Of a stretch of 64,000 nucleotides of DNA, positions 53,150-64,000 are shown piece after piece. The stretch spans positions 186,001 to 250,000 of the forward strand of contig JADKAW010000004.1 of assembly GCA_016719055.1 (NCBI GenBank). The letters run 5' to 3'. Source of the stretch: Candidatus Rhodoferax mariagerensis (GTDB taxonomy: Bacteria; Pseudomonadota; Gammaproteobacteria; Burkholderiales; Burkholderiaceae_C). Position 1 is the stretch's first letter. Each line of letters begins with the position of its first letter. The position numbers and the translations under genes were made by a program. The notes beneath the pieces are model-generated. The model saw only the letters and a list, made by a program, of their open reading frames with translations, was not told the origin of the DNA and did not search any database.

Positions 53150-53659
53150 TTACTCGCTGCGCAGCATTTCGCCGCTGATGGCGTGCGAGCGTCTGCCCGT
53201 CAATTCCAGCAGAAAATCGTCGACAAAGGCAATCGCAAACACCACCGTGCCAAACGCCATGCTGAGCTGCGGAATCCACAGCGGTGTGGCGTCGTTGCCG
53301 GTCGAAACATCATTAAATTCCAGAGATTGCCAAACCAGCCGGCAGCTGTAAAAGGCCAGCAGGCAGCTCAGCAGCGACGCCACCCCCAGGCTCCAGATTT
53401 CAAGCAGCCTGCGCGGGTGGCCACGCAGGGTGTTCAGGATCAGCGTGACTCGGATGTGCTCGCCGGTCTTGAAGGTGTGGGCCAGTGCCAGAAAGCCGGC
53501 CCCGGCCATCAAGTAACCCGCATAGGCATCGATGCCCCGAACATTGAAGCCCATCTGCCGGCTCACCACTGATAACAGCACCATGGCAAGCAGACCGACC
53601 ATGCACATGGCCGCCATGACGGCGGCGCTACGGTACAACAAGTCCAGGGCGCGGCGCAT
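53150..53659 (-). CDS. dctQ: TRAP transporter small permease (DctQ)
   Basis: A 169-residue protein with four hydrophobic helices and the DctQ pattern (MLLSVVSRQMGFNVRGIDAY, LALAHTFKTGEHIRVTLIL, FYSCRLVWQSLEFNDVS). It links the receptor DctP to the permease DctM. It lies 16 bp upstream of dctM and 2 bp downstream of dctP, so the three are translated as one operon. Confidence 0.93.
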   Translation of the reverse strand: MRRALDLLYRSAAVMAAMCMVGLLAMVLLSVVSRQMGFNVRGIDAYAGYLMAGAGFLALAHTFKTGEHIRVTLILNTLRGHPRRLLEIWSLGVASLLSCLLAFYSCRLVWQSLEFNDVSTGNDATPLWIPQLSMAFGTVVFAIAFVDDFLLELTGRRSHAISGEMLRSE

Positions 53660-53661
53660 GC

Positions 53662-54642
53662 TCAGGGTTTGCTGAAAGTGTCAATCAGTGCCTTGCCTTC
53701 GGGGCCGGCTTTTTCGATCCATTCCTTGAGCATGATGTCGCCAACCTTTTTCAAGTCTGCCTTAAGTTGTGGTGAGGGTGGCAGCACTTGCATGCCGAAA
53801 CCCGTGAGCTTTTCCAGGGTGTCGACGTTGACTTTCTTACTGGCAGCCAGACCGCGTGCTTCGGCGTCGGCGGCCGCTTTGAGCACGGCATCCTGAGTGG
53901 GCTTGTCAAGCGCGTCAAAGGCTTTTTTGTTGACCAGCACAGCGTTTTTCGGCAACCAGGCCTGGGTGTCATAGTAGTACTTCAGGCTTTCATACAGTTT
54001 GCTGTCCACACCGGTGGCGCCAGAGGTCATGGTCGACTCCACCACGCCGGTGGCCAGCGCCTGCGACAGCTCAGCTGCCTGCACCGTGACCGGCTGCGCG
54101 CCGACCAGTTCGGCGATCCGGCTGGTCGCCGGGCTGTAGGCGCGCCATTTGATGCCTTTCAGATCGGCTGCCGAATTGAGTGCTTTCTTGGTGTAAATGC
54201 CCTGGGGTGGCCAGGCCACTGAATACAACAGGCCCATGCCTTGCTCGGCCAGCTTTTTTTCAATCAAGGGTTTTTGCGCCTTGTACAGCTTGACCGACTC
54301 GTCATAACTGTCGGCCAAAAATGGCAGGCCGTCGGCACCGTAGATTTGCCACTCGTTCTGGAAATTGGCAAAAATGATTTCGCCAGCCTGGGCCTGACCA
54401 CCCTGCACGGCACGTTTGATTTCAGGGGCCTTGAACAGCGACGCATTGGAATGCACCGTGATCTTGAGCTTGCCGGCAGTGGCCTTGTCCACATCGTTGG
54501 CAAACTGCACCAGGTTTTCTGAGTGAAAGTTGGTGGCGGGGTAGGCCGAAGCCAGGTCCCATTTGGTCTGTGCGTTGACGGCACCGGCACTGATGGCCAA
54601 CAGTGCGGCAACCGCGCTCAGGGAGAAGATTCGACGCTGCAT
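53662..54642 (-). CDS. dctP: TRAP transporter substrate-binding protein (DctP)
   Basis: A 326-residue periplasmic receptor with a signal peptide (MQRRIFSLSAVAALLAISAG, cleavage near VNAQ). The DctP fold shows WDLASAYPATNFHSENL, then GIYTKKALNSAADLKGIKWR with the conserved Arg that binds carboxylates, and the LSQALATGVVESTMTS loop. It captures an organic acid, which may include an oxoproline-like or hydantoin-like compound given the neighbouring oxoprolinase (inference). It is the first gene of its operon and divergent from the MarR-like regulator; the 159-bp spacer must carry both promoters. Confidence 0.94.
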   Translation of the reverse strand: MQRRIFSLSAVAALLAISAGAVNAQTKWDLASAYPATNFHSENLVQFANDVDKATAGKLKITVHSNASLFKAPEIKRAVQGGQAQAGEIIFANFQNEWQIYGADGLPFLADSYDESVKLYKAQKPLIEKKLAEQGMGLLYSVAWPPQGIYTKKALNSAADLKGIKWRAYSPATSRIAELVGAQPVTVQAAELSQALATGVVESTMTSGATGVDSKLYESLKYYYDTQAWLPKNAVLVNKKAFDALDKPTQDAVLKAAADAEARGLAASKKVNVDTLEKLTGFGMQVLPPSPQLKADLKKVGDIMLKEWIEKAGPEGKALIDTFSKP

Positions 54643-54801
54643 TGAAAAACTCCTGTGGTGTGATAAGTGACACGTAAATGTAAATAACGGACGATGAATT
54701 GTCGTCAGTGTTTTCCCTAATCGTTAACAAAATGTCAACAAAACATCATTGATCTATCTACAATTTGACCTTGCAAAAAAGATGCCAACCCGGAGATGCC
54801 C

Positions 54802-55353
54802 ATGAATTCTGAGATCCTGCCAGCGCCATCGGAAGGTGAAAAGGGGGCTGTTGCGTCCCCCATTGTGTCGTCGGCCCACCTGGTGTCGCCGCGCAGTGCC
54901 GAGATGAGCGAGTTTGAGTTTGGCCTGATCGTGGCGGGCAACGCTTTTCACCGCTGGGTGGTGCACTGTATGAGTGCCGCAGGCCTGAAAGACCTGATGC
55001 CGCTGGATGTGCTGGTGCTACACCATGTAACGCACCGCGCCCGCAACAAGCGCCTGGCCGACATCTGCTTCATCATGAACGTGGAAGACACGCACCTGAT
55101 CAACTATTCGCTGAAAAAGCTGCAGGGCCTGGGCGTGGTGGTGTCCAGCAAAAGCGGCAAAGACGTGACCTACGCGTCCACCGACAGCGGGCGCGACTAC
55201 GTGGACCGGTATCGCACCATTCGCGAGTCGTGCCTGATCAACGCCTTGAACGCCAACGACGCCCTCAACCGCGACATCGGCGAGCTGGCGCGCCTGCTGC
55301 GACTGCTGTCGGGCATTTACGACCAGGCAGCGCGCTCGGCCGCCAGTTTGTAG
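54802..55353 (+). CDS. MarR-like winged-helix regulator
   Basis: The ATG at 54802 has GGAG six bases upstream and is preferred over an ATG two codons earlier. The 183-residue protein has a disordered N-terminus and then a winged-helix region of the predicted MarR type (MPLDVLVLHHVTHRARNKRL, ADICFIMNVEDTHLINYSLK, KLQGLGVVVSSKSGKDVTYA). It lies between the divergent TRAP operon and the oxoprolinase gene and probably controls both. The ligand is unknown. Confidence 0.88.
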   Translation: MNSEILPAPSEGEKGAVASPIVSSAHLVSPRSAEMSEFEFGLIVAGNAFHRWVVHCMSAAGLKDLMPLDVLVLHHVTHRARNKRLADICFIMNVEDTHLINYSLKKLQGLGVVVSSKSGKDVTYASTDSGRDYVDRYRTIRESCLINALNANDALNRDIGELARLLRLLSGIYDQAARSAASL

Positions 55354-55386
55354 TCCTTGCAGTCATTCACAACGTTTCAACCCACC

Positions 55387-59199
<3,813 letters not shown>

Positions 59200-59207
59200 G
59201 ACCAGAC

Positions 59208-59618
59208 TCAGTGCACTGACTGATGGCCGGCTTGCCGGCGCAGGCGGGCACCCATTAGAGTTTTACGCATGATCATGGATGACACCGGCTTGATGCAATA
59301 ACCATCGGCCTGTTCGTCCATGGATTTTCTGAAATCTGCCGGGGTGCTGGAGCCTGTCACCATGACAATGGCGGCGTTGGGGGCCAAGCGGCGCAACTGG
59401 CCCAGCAGGGTCCAGCCATCAGTTTGTGGCATGTAGATGTCCAGCAGCACAAAATCAGGCGGGTACTGCCTGGCCAGGCTCAAGGCATTTTGGCTGTCTT
59501 TGGCGCAATGGATCCGGGTGCCACCAATGGCGTTCAAGGCGCTTGACACAATATCGCAGGAAAAGTCGTCATCATCGATGACCAGAAAACTGAATTGCTC
59601 AAAAGAACTGTCATTCAT
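59208..59618 (-). CDS. Single-domain response regulator
   Basis: The ATG at 59618 has AGGAG five bases upstream, unlike the longer frame. The 136-residue protein is a receiver domain alone: acidic pocket in VIDDDDF, phosphoacceptor Asp in FVLLDIYMPQTDG, Thr/Ser in VMVTGSS, Lys in YCIKPVS. There is no output domain. It lies 117 bp downstream of the CHASE hybrid kinase on the same strand, so it is its likely phosphorylation partner or a sink. Confidence 0.93.
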   Translation of the reverse strand: MNDSSFEQFSFLVIDDDDFSCDIVSSALNAIGGTRIHCAKDSQNALSLARQYPPDFVLLDIYMPQTDGWTLLGQLRRLAPNAAIVMVTGSSTPADFRKSMDEQADGYCIKPVSSMIMRKTLMGARLRRQAGHQSVH

Positions 59619-59734
59619 CTCGACTCCTTGATATTGCGGGCAGCGTTGACTGTGCCAACAACGCAATTTTTGTCCTGAACTGCAAGGACGTCTATCCCCC
59701 AAATGGGGGATTTTGGATGAAAAATTTTCTGGAA

Positions 59735-62700
59735 TTACGGCTGTGCTGTGTTCAAGTGGGCTTGAATCAGACCACGAATCTCGTCAAACCCAGCCGCCAG
59801 GTCAGGCAGCAAAGCCTTGCAAAGCGGGGCGTTGCCGGCTTTGCAGGCACTCTCTATTTGCTGGCACAGGTCGCCCAAAAGGTCGGCGCCAACGGTGCGG
59901 GCTGCTGATTTCAGTTTGTGTGCCACTTCGATCACCTCGGCCAAGGCGGCCGGTTCGCCGCTGGCGGCACCGGTCTGGATGCTCTGAACTTGCCCAGCTG
60001 CATTCAGCAGAAACTTGCCAAGCAACTGCGTGTAAAGCGCCTGGTTGTCACCAATCATTTGGCCTAAACGGCTTGTATCCCATACTGCAAGAGCAGTAGG
60101 CGCTCTTGAATTTATAGTAAACCAGGGGCTGGATGCCGCCCCAGGCGTCCCAGGCACTGCGGCAGTATTGTGTGGCAACCATTTGGCCATCATGGGCCCG
60201 AGCTCGCGCAGGCGCAGCGGTTTGCTTAGGTAATCGTCCATGCCACACGCCAGGCAGCGCTCGACTTCACCTTGCATGGCGTTGGCGGTGACGGCAATGA
60301 TGGGCAGATGCGTGCCCGCGGGCTCGCTGCTGCGGATGGTTTGGGTCAGCTCAAACCCATCCATCTGTGGCATGTGGCAGTCAGTCAGCAACAAGTCGAA
60401 GCGCCCGGTGCGCCATTGCGCAAGCGCCTGCCTTCCGTCTGCTGCCAGGACTGCCGCATAGCCCAGCAGGCGCAGCTGCTCCATCAGCACGTCGCTGTTG
60501 GTCTCGTTGTCTTCTGCCAGCAAAACCAATCGCCTACCGGCGCCTGCATGCCATGGCGCAGGGTCTGGCAGCCGGGTTGCAAGTGGCTGCACCGGGGCCG
60601 GTGTTGCTACCTGCAACGGCAACAGGACTGAAAATACCGAACCCCGCCCAAGCGTGCTGCGTACCGACAACTGTCCGTCCATCAGGTGAATCAGCCGCTG
60701 GCTGATGGACAGACCCAGTCCACTGCCACCAAACTGGCGTGCGGTGCTCTCGTCAGCCTGGGTAAACGGCTGAAACAGCTTGTCGACCACTTCGTCTGTC
60801 ATGCCAATGCCGTTGTCGGTCACACACAGCTCCAGCGCCGGGTTGCCGTCTGGCAGGGTGCCGGTTTGTGCGCTCACATCGACGCGCCCGGGTTGAGCCG
60901 CGGTGCTGGGGGTGAACTTCAGCGCATTGCCTAGCAAGTTGAGTAGCACCTGGCGTAGGCGTGTCGGGTCTGAAAAAATCCATGCAGGCAAATCCGGCGC
61001 TACAAACACCGACAGATCGATCGACTTGGCATCGGCTGTGGGCGACATCAGCATTGCAACACTTTCCAGCACATCGCGCAGCTGTACTGGCAGGCGTTCC
61101 ACATGAAGCTTGTTGGCTTCGATTTTGGAGTAATCCAGAATGTCGTTGAGAATGTTGAGCAAGGCCTGAGATGAGTGGGCCACGGCGTCGAGCATGCGGT
61201 GCTGGTTGGGCAGCAGGCTGCTTTGCTGCAATAGATCAACCATGCCAATCACACCGTTCAACGGGGTACGGATTTCATGGCTCATGTTGGCCAGAAACTC
61301 TGACTTGGCCCGGCTCGCGGCCAGCAAGGCTTGTTCGGTTTTTTTGCGCTGGCGAATGTCGGTTTGCGTGCCGATCAGACGCATCGGCTTGCCATCGCTG
61401 TCACGACTGACCAGCTTGCCCCTGCCGAGCACCCAGAGCCAGCTTTGGTCTTTGCAGCGCATGCGGAATTCGACTTCGGCGGCAGCCGTCTGGCCGTCGA
61501 TATGCGCCTGAATGTTAGCCATGACCAAGGGCATGTCATCCGGGTGAACTCGGCTTGCCCATTCGGACGCATCGTTGCCAATCTCGTCGTTGGCATAGCC
61601 CAGCATCTGTTTCCAGCGCAGGGACAGCACCGCTTTGCCGGTGACCATGTTCCAGTCCCACACGCCATCGCCTGAGGCCTCCAGCGCAAAATTCCAGCGT
61701 TGCTCACTTTCTGCCAAGGCGTCCACCAGCTGCTGCAAGTCGGCGGTTTTTTGCTGTACCAGCGCTTCCAGCTGGTCGCGGTAGTTTTGCATAACCATTT
61801 CAGCTTCTTTGCGGCTGGTGATGTCCTGGATGGTGCCGCGTAGAAACTGCGGTGTGCCTGTGGCGTCGCGTGAAAATTCACCCCGGGCGCTGACCCAGCG
61901 CCGCTGGCCGTCAGCGGGTCGAATCACCTGGTAGTCGTGGTTGAATGTTCCATCAACCTGCTCCGCTTGGTGGTAATAGGCCAGCAACTCATCGCGTGAC
62001 TCCGGGGCGATCAGGCTGTTCCAGTTGTCGACGGTCTTGCTGAACGACGCGTCAATGCCAAAAATCTCGTCCAGCACCGCCGAGCCTTCCCAGGTGCCGC
62101 TTGGAATGTGGGTCAGATAGGTGCCAACCTGGACAATGCGCTGGGCCTCGTTCATGGCCCACAGGTTGTCTTGCAAGGTGCGTGCAGTTTGCGTTTGCTG
62201 TGCCAGGCGGGCCTGGCGTTCGGTCTGGGCCAGCCGCTGCAAGGCGTGGTGGGAGCGACGGCGTTGCAGGCGCAGCCCCAGCAGCATCACCAGGCCCAAC
62301 AACAGGCTTAGCGACACGCCGGTGGCTGCCACCCACTGTGGCTTTTGGGCGATGGCCGCCGCGCCAAAGTCGCTACGGGCCCGAAAAACCAGCGTCCAGA
62401 CGCGGGAGCCAAAGTAAATGCGGTGTTCATGCTGCATCGACGACGCCGGCAGCGGCCCACTGGCGGGCATGATGTGTGAACTGAACAGCAGGCTGCCAGG
62501 AGACGCATTGGCATCATCGTAAAGACTCAGGTCCATGTCCTGCAGTCTGTCAGGCAGGGCCTGCGTCAGCAATTCAGCCATGCGAAACGGTATGTTTATC
62601 CAGCCAATAAAGCGGGTCCGGCGATCAGCCAGGGTTTCTGGCACCTGAGCCGTGTGTTTGTAGAGCGGCATGTACATGACAAAATCGGGCGATGGCGCGC

Positions 62701-63352
62701 CAGAGTCTTGCTGCAAAGACAGTTTGCCCGAAATCGTGATTCGACCGCTGTCCTGGGCCTGACCCACGGCGGTGCGTTGGGCCGCGACTGTGAGTGGGTC
62801 AAACCCGAGTAACTTGCGGTTGGCTTCAGTCAGGGGTTCGATGTAGCGCAACGGCGCATAGGTCGCGCGCTCAGCAGCGCCCACAGGATGAATGCGATAG
62901 TCGGACAAGCCCTCACGGCGCACACTTGCCATGAATCGGTCCAAGTCTTTGGCAGCAACCAGCTCGTGAAATGACAGGTTGGCGACTCCTGACATATGGC
63001 CGTGCGCATTCAGGGTCTGGAAATAGTCTTGGAAGTCGTTGCGCGACACATGGTCTGAGGCTTTGAAAAGACCGGCAAATCCTTTCAGTACCAAGGCTTT
63101 GGCGTCCAGGTAGCGCTCGATGTGTTTGGTGACGTTGCCCGATTGGCTGGCAAATACCAGCCGCAATTCGTCAGCTGCATCCTGCTTGGCGTGCCACCAA
63201 AACAGGCTGGTGATCAGCCAGCCGCACAGCACCGCCAGCGCTGCCCATACCATGGGTTTGCCCGACATCGAGCCCATGCTGTCAGCCTCGGCGACAACCG
63301 GGTGCGACAAAGGTTCAGAGGGCAGGGGGACGCTGGTGTGGGATGCGTTCAC
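59735..63352 (-). CDS. CHASE-PAS hybrid sensor histidine kinase with receiver and Hpt domains
   Basis: The GTG at 63352 has AAGG five bases upstream and is the likely start of this 1205-residue protein. A first membrane helix (about 33-55) is followed by a periplasmic CHASE domain (about 70-330) and a second helix (about 345-365). Two PAS domains follow (about 410-675), the second starting NFALEASGDGVWDWNMVTG. HisKA has ANMSHEIRTPLNGVIGM, and HATPase has NGIGMTDEVV and FGGSGLGLSI. A receiver domain (LLAEDNETNSD, LLLTDCHMPQMDG) and a C-terminal Hpt domain with AHKLKSAARTVGADLL complete a full phosphorelay. A dispersed repeat encodes the linker between receiver and Hpt. The ligand is unknown. 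Confidence 0.94.
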   Translation of the reverse strand: MNASHTSVPLPSEPLSHPVVAEADSMGSMSGKPMVWAALAVLCGWLITSLFWWHAKQDAADELRLVFASQSGNVTKHIERYLDAKALVLKGFAGLFKASDHVSRNDFQDYFQTLNAHGHMSGVANLSFHELVAAKDLDRFMASVRREGLSDYRIHPVGAAERATYAPLRYIEPLTEANRKLLGFDPLTVAAQRTAVGQAQDSGRITISGKLSLQQDSGAPSPDFVMYMPLYKHTAQVPETLADRRTRFIGWINIPFRMAELLTQALPDRLQDMDLSLYDDANASPGSLLFSSHIMPASGPLPASSMQHEHRIYFGSRVWTLVFRARSDFGAAAIAQKPQWVAATGVSLSLLLGLVMLLGLRLQRRRSHHALQRLAQTERQARLAQQTQTARTLQDNLWAMNEAQRIVQVGTYLTHIPSGTWEGSAVLDEIFGIDASFSKTVDNWNSLIAPESRDELLAYYHQAEQVDGTFNHDYQVIRPADGQRRWVSARGEFSRDATGTPQFLRGTIQDITSRKEAEMVMQNYRDQLEALVQQKTADLQQLVDALAESEQRWNFALEASGDGVWDWNMVTGKAVLSLRWKQMLGYANDEIGNDASEWASRVHPDDMPLVMANIQAHIDGQTAAAEVEFRMRCKDQSWLWVLGRGKLVSRDSDGKPMRLIGTQTDIRQRKKTEQALLAASRAKSEFLANMSHEIRTPLNGVIGMVDLLQQSSLLPNQHRMLDAVAHSSQALLNILNDILDYSKIEANKLHVERLPVQLRDVLESVAMLMSPTADAKSIDLSVFVAPDLPAWIFSDPTRLRQVLLNLLGNALKFTPSTAAQPGRVDVSAQTGTLPDGNPALELCVTDNGIGMTDEVVDKLFQPFTQADESTARQFGGSGLGLSISQRLIHLMDGQLSVRSTLGRGSVFSVLLPLQVATPAPVQPLATRLPDPAPWHAGAGRRLVLLAEDNETNSDVLMEQLRLLGYAAVLAADGRQALAQWRTGRFDLLLTDCHMPQMDGFELTQTIRSSEPAGTHLPIIAVTANAMQGEVERCLACGMDDYLSKPLRLRELGPMMAKWLPHNTAAVPGTPGAASSPWFTINSRAPTALAVWDTSRLGQMIGDNQALYTQLLGKFLLNAAGQVQSIQTGAASGEPAALAEVIEVAHKLKSAARTVGADLLGDLCQQIESACKAGNAPLCKALLPDLAAGFDEIRGLIQAHLNTAQP
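60062..60118 (-). repeat. Dispersed repeat, copy 12 (in frame inside the hybrid kinase)
   Basis: Read on the minus strand from 60118: ACTAT start, GAGC at positions 14-17, GGGATA at position 38. It is read in the gene's sense strand as about residues 1079-1097, the receiver-to-Hpt linker. Confidence 0.65.
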
Positions 63353-63381
63353 CGTTGCCTTATTGGGATGAAAGTTTATGT

Positions 63382-63438
63382 AACAAATTGACCTCTAGCC
63401 CTCGACAGTCATGCATGACCTGTTATAAAAAAAGTAGC
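63382..63438 (-). repeat. Dispersed repeat, copy 13 (forms the end of crcB)
   Basis: Read on the minus strand from 63438: GCTAC start, TAAC at positions 14-17, GGGCTAGAGG at position 38. The last nine codons and the stop codon of crcB lie inside it. Confidence 0.8.
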
Positions 63439-63792
63439 GCTCTTGATGCCTGCTATGGTCAGCAGCAGCGAGCCAAACAAATGCAGGGCCGCCGTCCCCA
63501 GGCCCAGCAGGTAGCGCTGCTGGCCCAGCATGCCGACCACTTCGGCCGAGAAGCTGGAAAACGTGGTCAAGGCACCCAGAAAACCGGTGATGATGGCCAG
63601 CCGCCAGGCCGGGTCCAACTGCGGCAGCGCCTGAAAAACAGCCACGGCCACGCCAACCAGGTAGCCACCGATCAGGTTGGCTGCCAAGGTACCCATGGGA
63701 AGCAGGGCACCCGGGTTCAGCCACAGCCCAAGCCACCAGCGCAATAGGGCGCCCAGGCAAGCTCCGGTGCAAATGGCAAGGACAGACATCAT
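63409..63792 (-). CDS. crcB: Fluoride channel CrcB/Fluc
   Basis: The first ATG of an ATGATG pair at 63792 gives a 127-residue protein with four hydrophobic helices. It has GACLGALLRWWLGLWLN, PMGTLAANLIGGYLVG with the conserved Asn, and the FLGALTTFSSFSAEVVGML signature of Fluc channels (TTFSTF-like). It exports fluoride as a dual-topology dimer. No fluoride riboswitch was recognised upstream; only about 35 bp separate it from a terminator. The C-terminal SATFFITGHA and stop come from a dispersed repeat, so the native ending has been replaced. Confidence 0.94.
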   Translation of the reverse strand: MMSVLAICTGACLGALLRWWLGLWLNPGALLPMGTLAANLIGGYLVGVAVAVFQALPQLDPAWRLAIITGFLGALTTFSSFSAEVVGMLGQQRYLLGLGTAALHLFGSLLLTIAGIKSATFFITGHA

Positions 63793-63828
63793 GGTGTTGG
63801 CATCATATCGAGGCACGGGCCATGAAGA

Positions 63829-63852
63829 CAAAAAAACCCGCCGAAGCGGGTT
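63829..63852 (-). terminator. Rho-independent terminator of the gene entering from the right
   Basis: On the minus strand, AACCCGC and GCGGGTT form a 7-bp stem with a TTCG tetraloop, followed by a T-run. It ends the partial gene at 63871 and isolates crcB. Confidence 0.88.
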
Positions 63853-63870
63853 GATGTGTTGCCAATCGGC

Positions 63871-64000
63871 TTACTTTTTAGCGGCACTGGCTGCACTGGC
63901 AGCAGGCTTGGTCTCTTTTTTCGCAACCGGGCCTGCGGCAGCACCTTTGAAAGGCGTGCCGTTGACGGTCAGGCCCTCGGCTGAAAACTTGGCGGCATTG
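63871..64000 (-). CDS. C-terminus of an unidentified protein (start outside window)
   Basis: Minus-strand frame open to the right edge, ending at a TAA (63871-63873). The 43 visible residues read NAAKFSAEGLTVNGTPFKGA and then an Ala- and Lys-rich tail (AAASAASAAKK-like). A terminator follows 18 bp later. The codon use and terminator support a real gene, but too little is visible to name it. The low-complexity tail suggests a secreted or DNA/RNA-associated protein, without firm support. Confidence 0.7.
   Translation of the reverse strand, partial: NAAKFSAEGLTVNGTPFKGAAAGPVAKKETKPAASAASAAKK

Noticed and set aside
63793..63870. Fluoride riboswitch before crcB
   Set aside because: The short leader lacks the conserved GGCGAUGG-type core, and most of the gap is a terminator of the neighbouring gene.

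Overview
The window looks like chromosome from a high-G+C betaproteobacterium, most likely Burkholderiales, family Comamonadaceae (Rhodoferax-like). This rests on the gene set (adjacent etfB-etfA and a DmdC-type acyl-CoA dehydrogenase, TRAP transporter, fused 5-oxoprolinase, TgpA/DUF58/MoxR cluster) and on short dispersed repeats. No rRNA, tRNA, CRISPR array, prophage or intact insertion sequence was seen.

Layout. 1-7.1 kb: a CHASE2 adenylate cyclase (cut by the left edge), a TolC-OmpA fusion, a FecR-domain protein, an HD-like unknown protein and a patatin phospholipase with a cyclic-nucleotide-binding domain. 7.3-10.6 kb: a tight run of SDR, MDR-type oxidoreductase, GST-like and ElaA-type acetyltransferase genes. 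10.8-33.2 kb: a signalling island with three large GGDEF-EAL proteins, each next to an HDOD gene, interleaved with tex, comEC, an ATP-grasp/alpha-E pair and an MgtC/DUF4010 membrane protein. 33.3-38.4 kb: cell-envelope genes mltB, tgpA-like, DUF58 and moxR. 38.4-44.6 kb: a histone-deacetylase-family hydrolase, an MscS channel, etfB, etfA and an acyl-CoA dehydrogenase, followed by a small relic of a nitronate monooxygenase gene. 44.8-51.8 kb: a beta-CASP hydrolase, dnaJ, dnaK and grpE with a heat-shock promoter, an FKBP isomerase, an HxlR regulator and a ComFB protein. 51.8-59.2 kb: a TRAP transporter divergent from a MarR-like regulator and a fused hydantoinase/5-oxoprolinase, probably an uptake and ring-opening module. 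59.2-64 kb: a response regulator, a CHASE hybrid kinase, crcB, and the end of a gene cut by the right edge.

The strongest unexplained signal is a family of at least 13 short AT-rich repeats. They share a fixed spacing: RCTM at the start, (K)AG at positions 14-16, and GGG at position 38. Ten of the 13 lie inside or at the end of coding sequences in frame (tex twice, comEC twice, mltB, etfA, oxoprolinase, hybrid kinase, GST-like, crcB). In mltB the repeat encodes the signal-peptide core, in comEC a likely membrane helix, and in crcB the last codons and the stop. Three further palindromic structures are present: a 470-bp element with 67-bp inverted arms after comEC, a 162-bp imperfect palindrome upstream of grpE, and a REP-like inverted pair inserted in frame in the oxoprolinase gene. 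The second theme is the repeated pairing of HDOD and GGDEF-EAL genes, one of which carries a C-terminal CZB-type zinc-binding domain.
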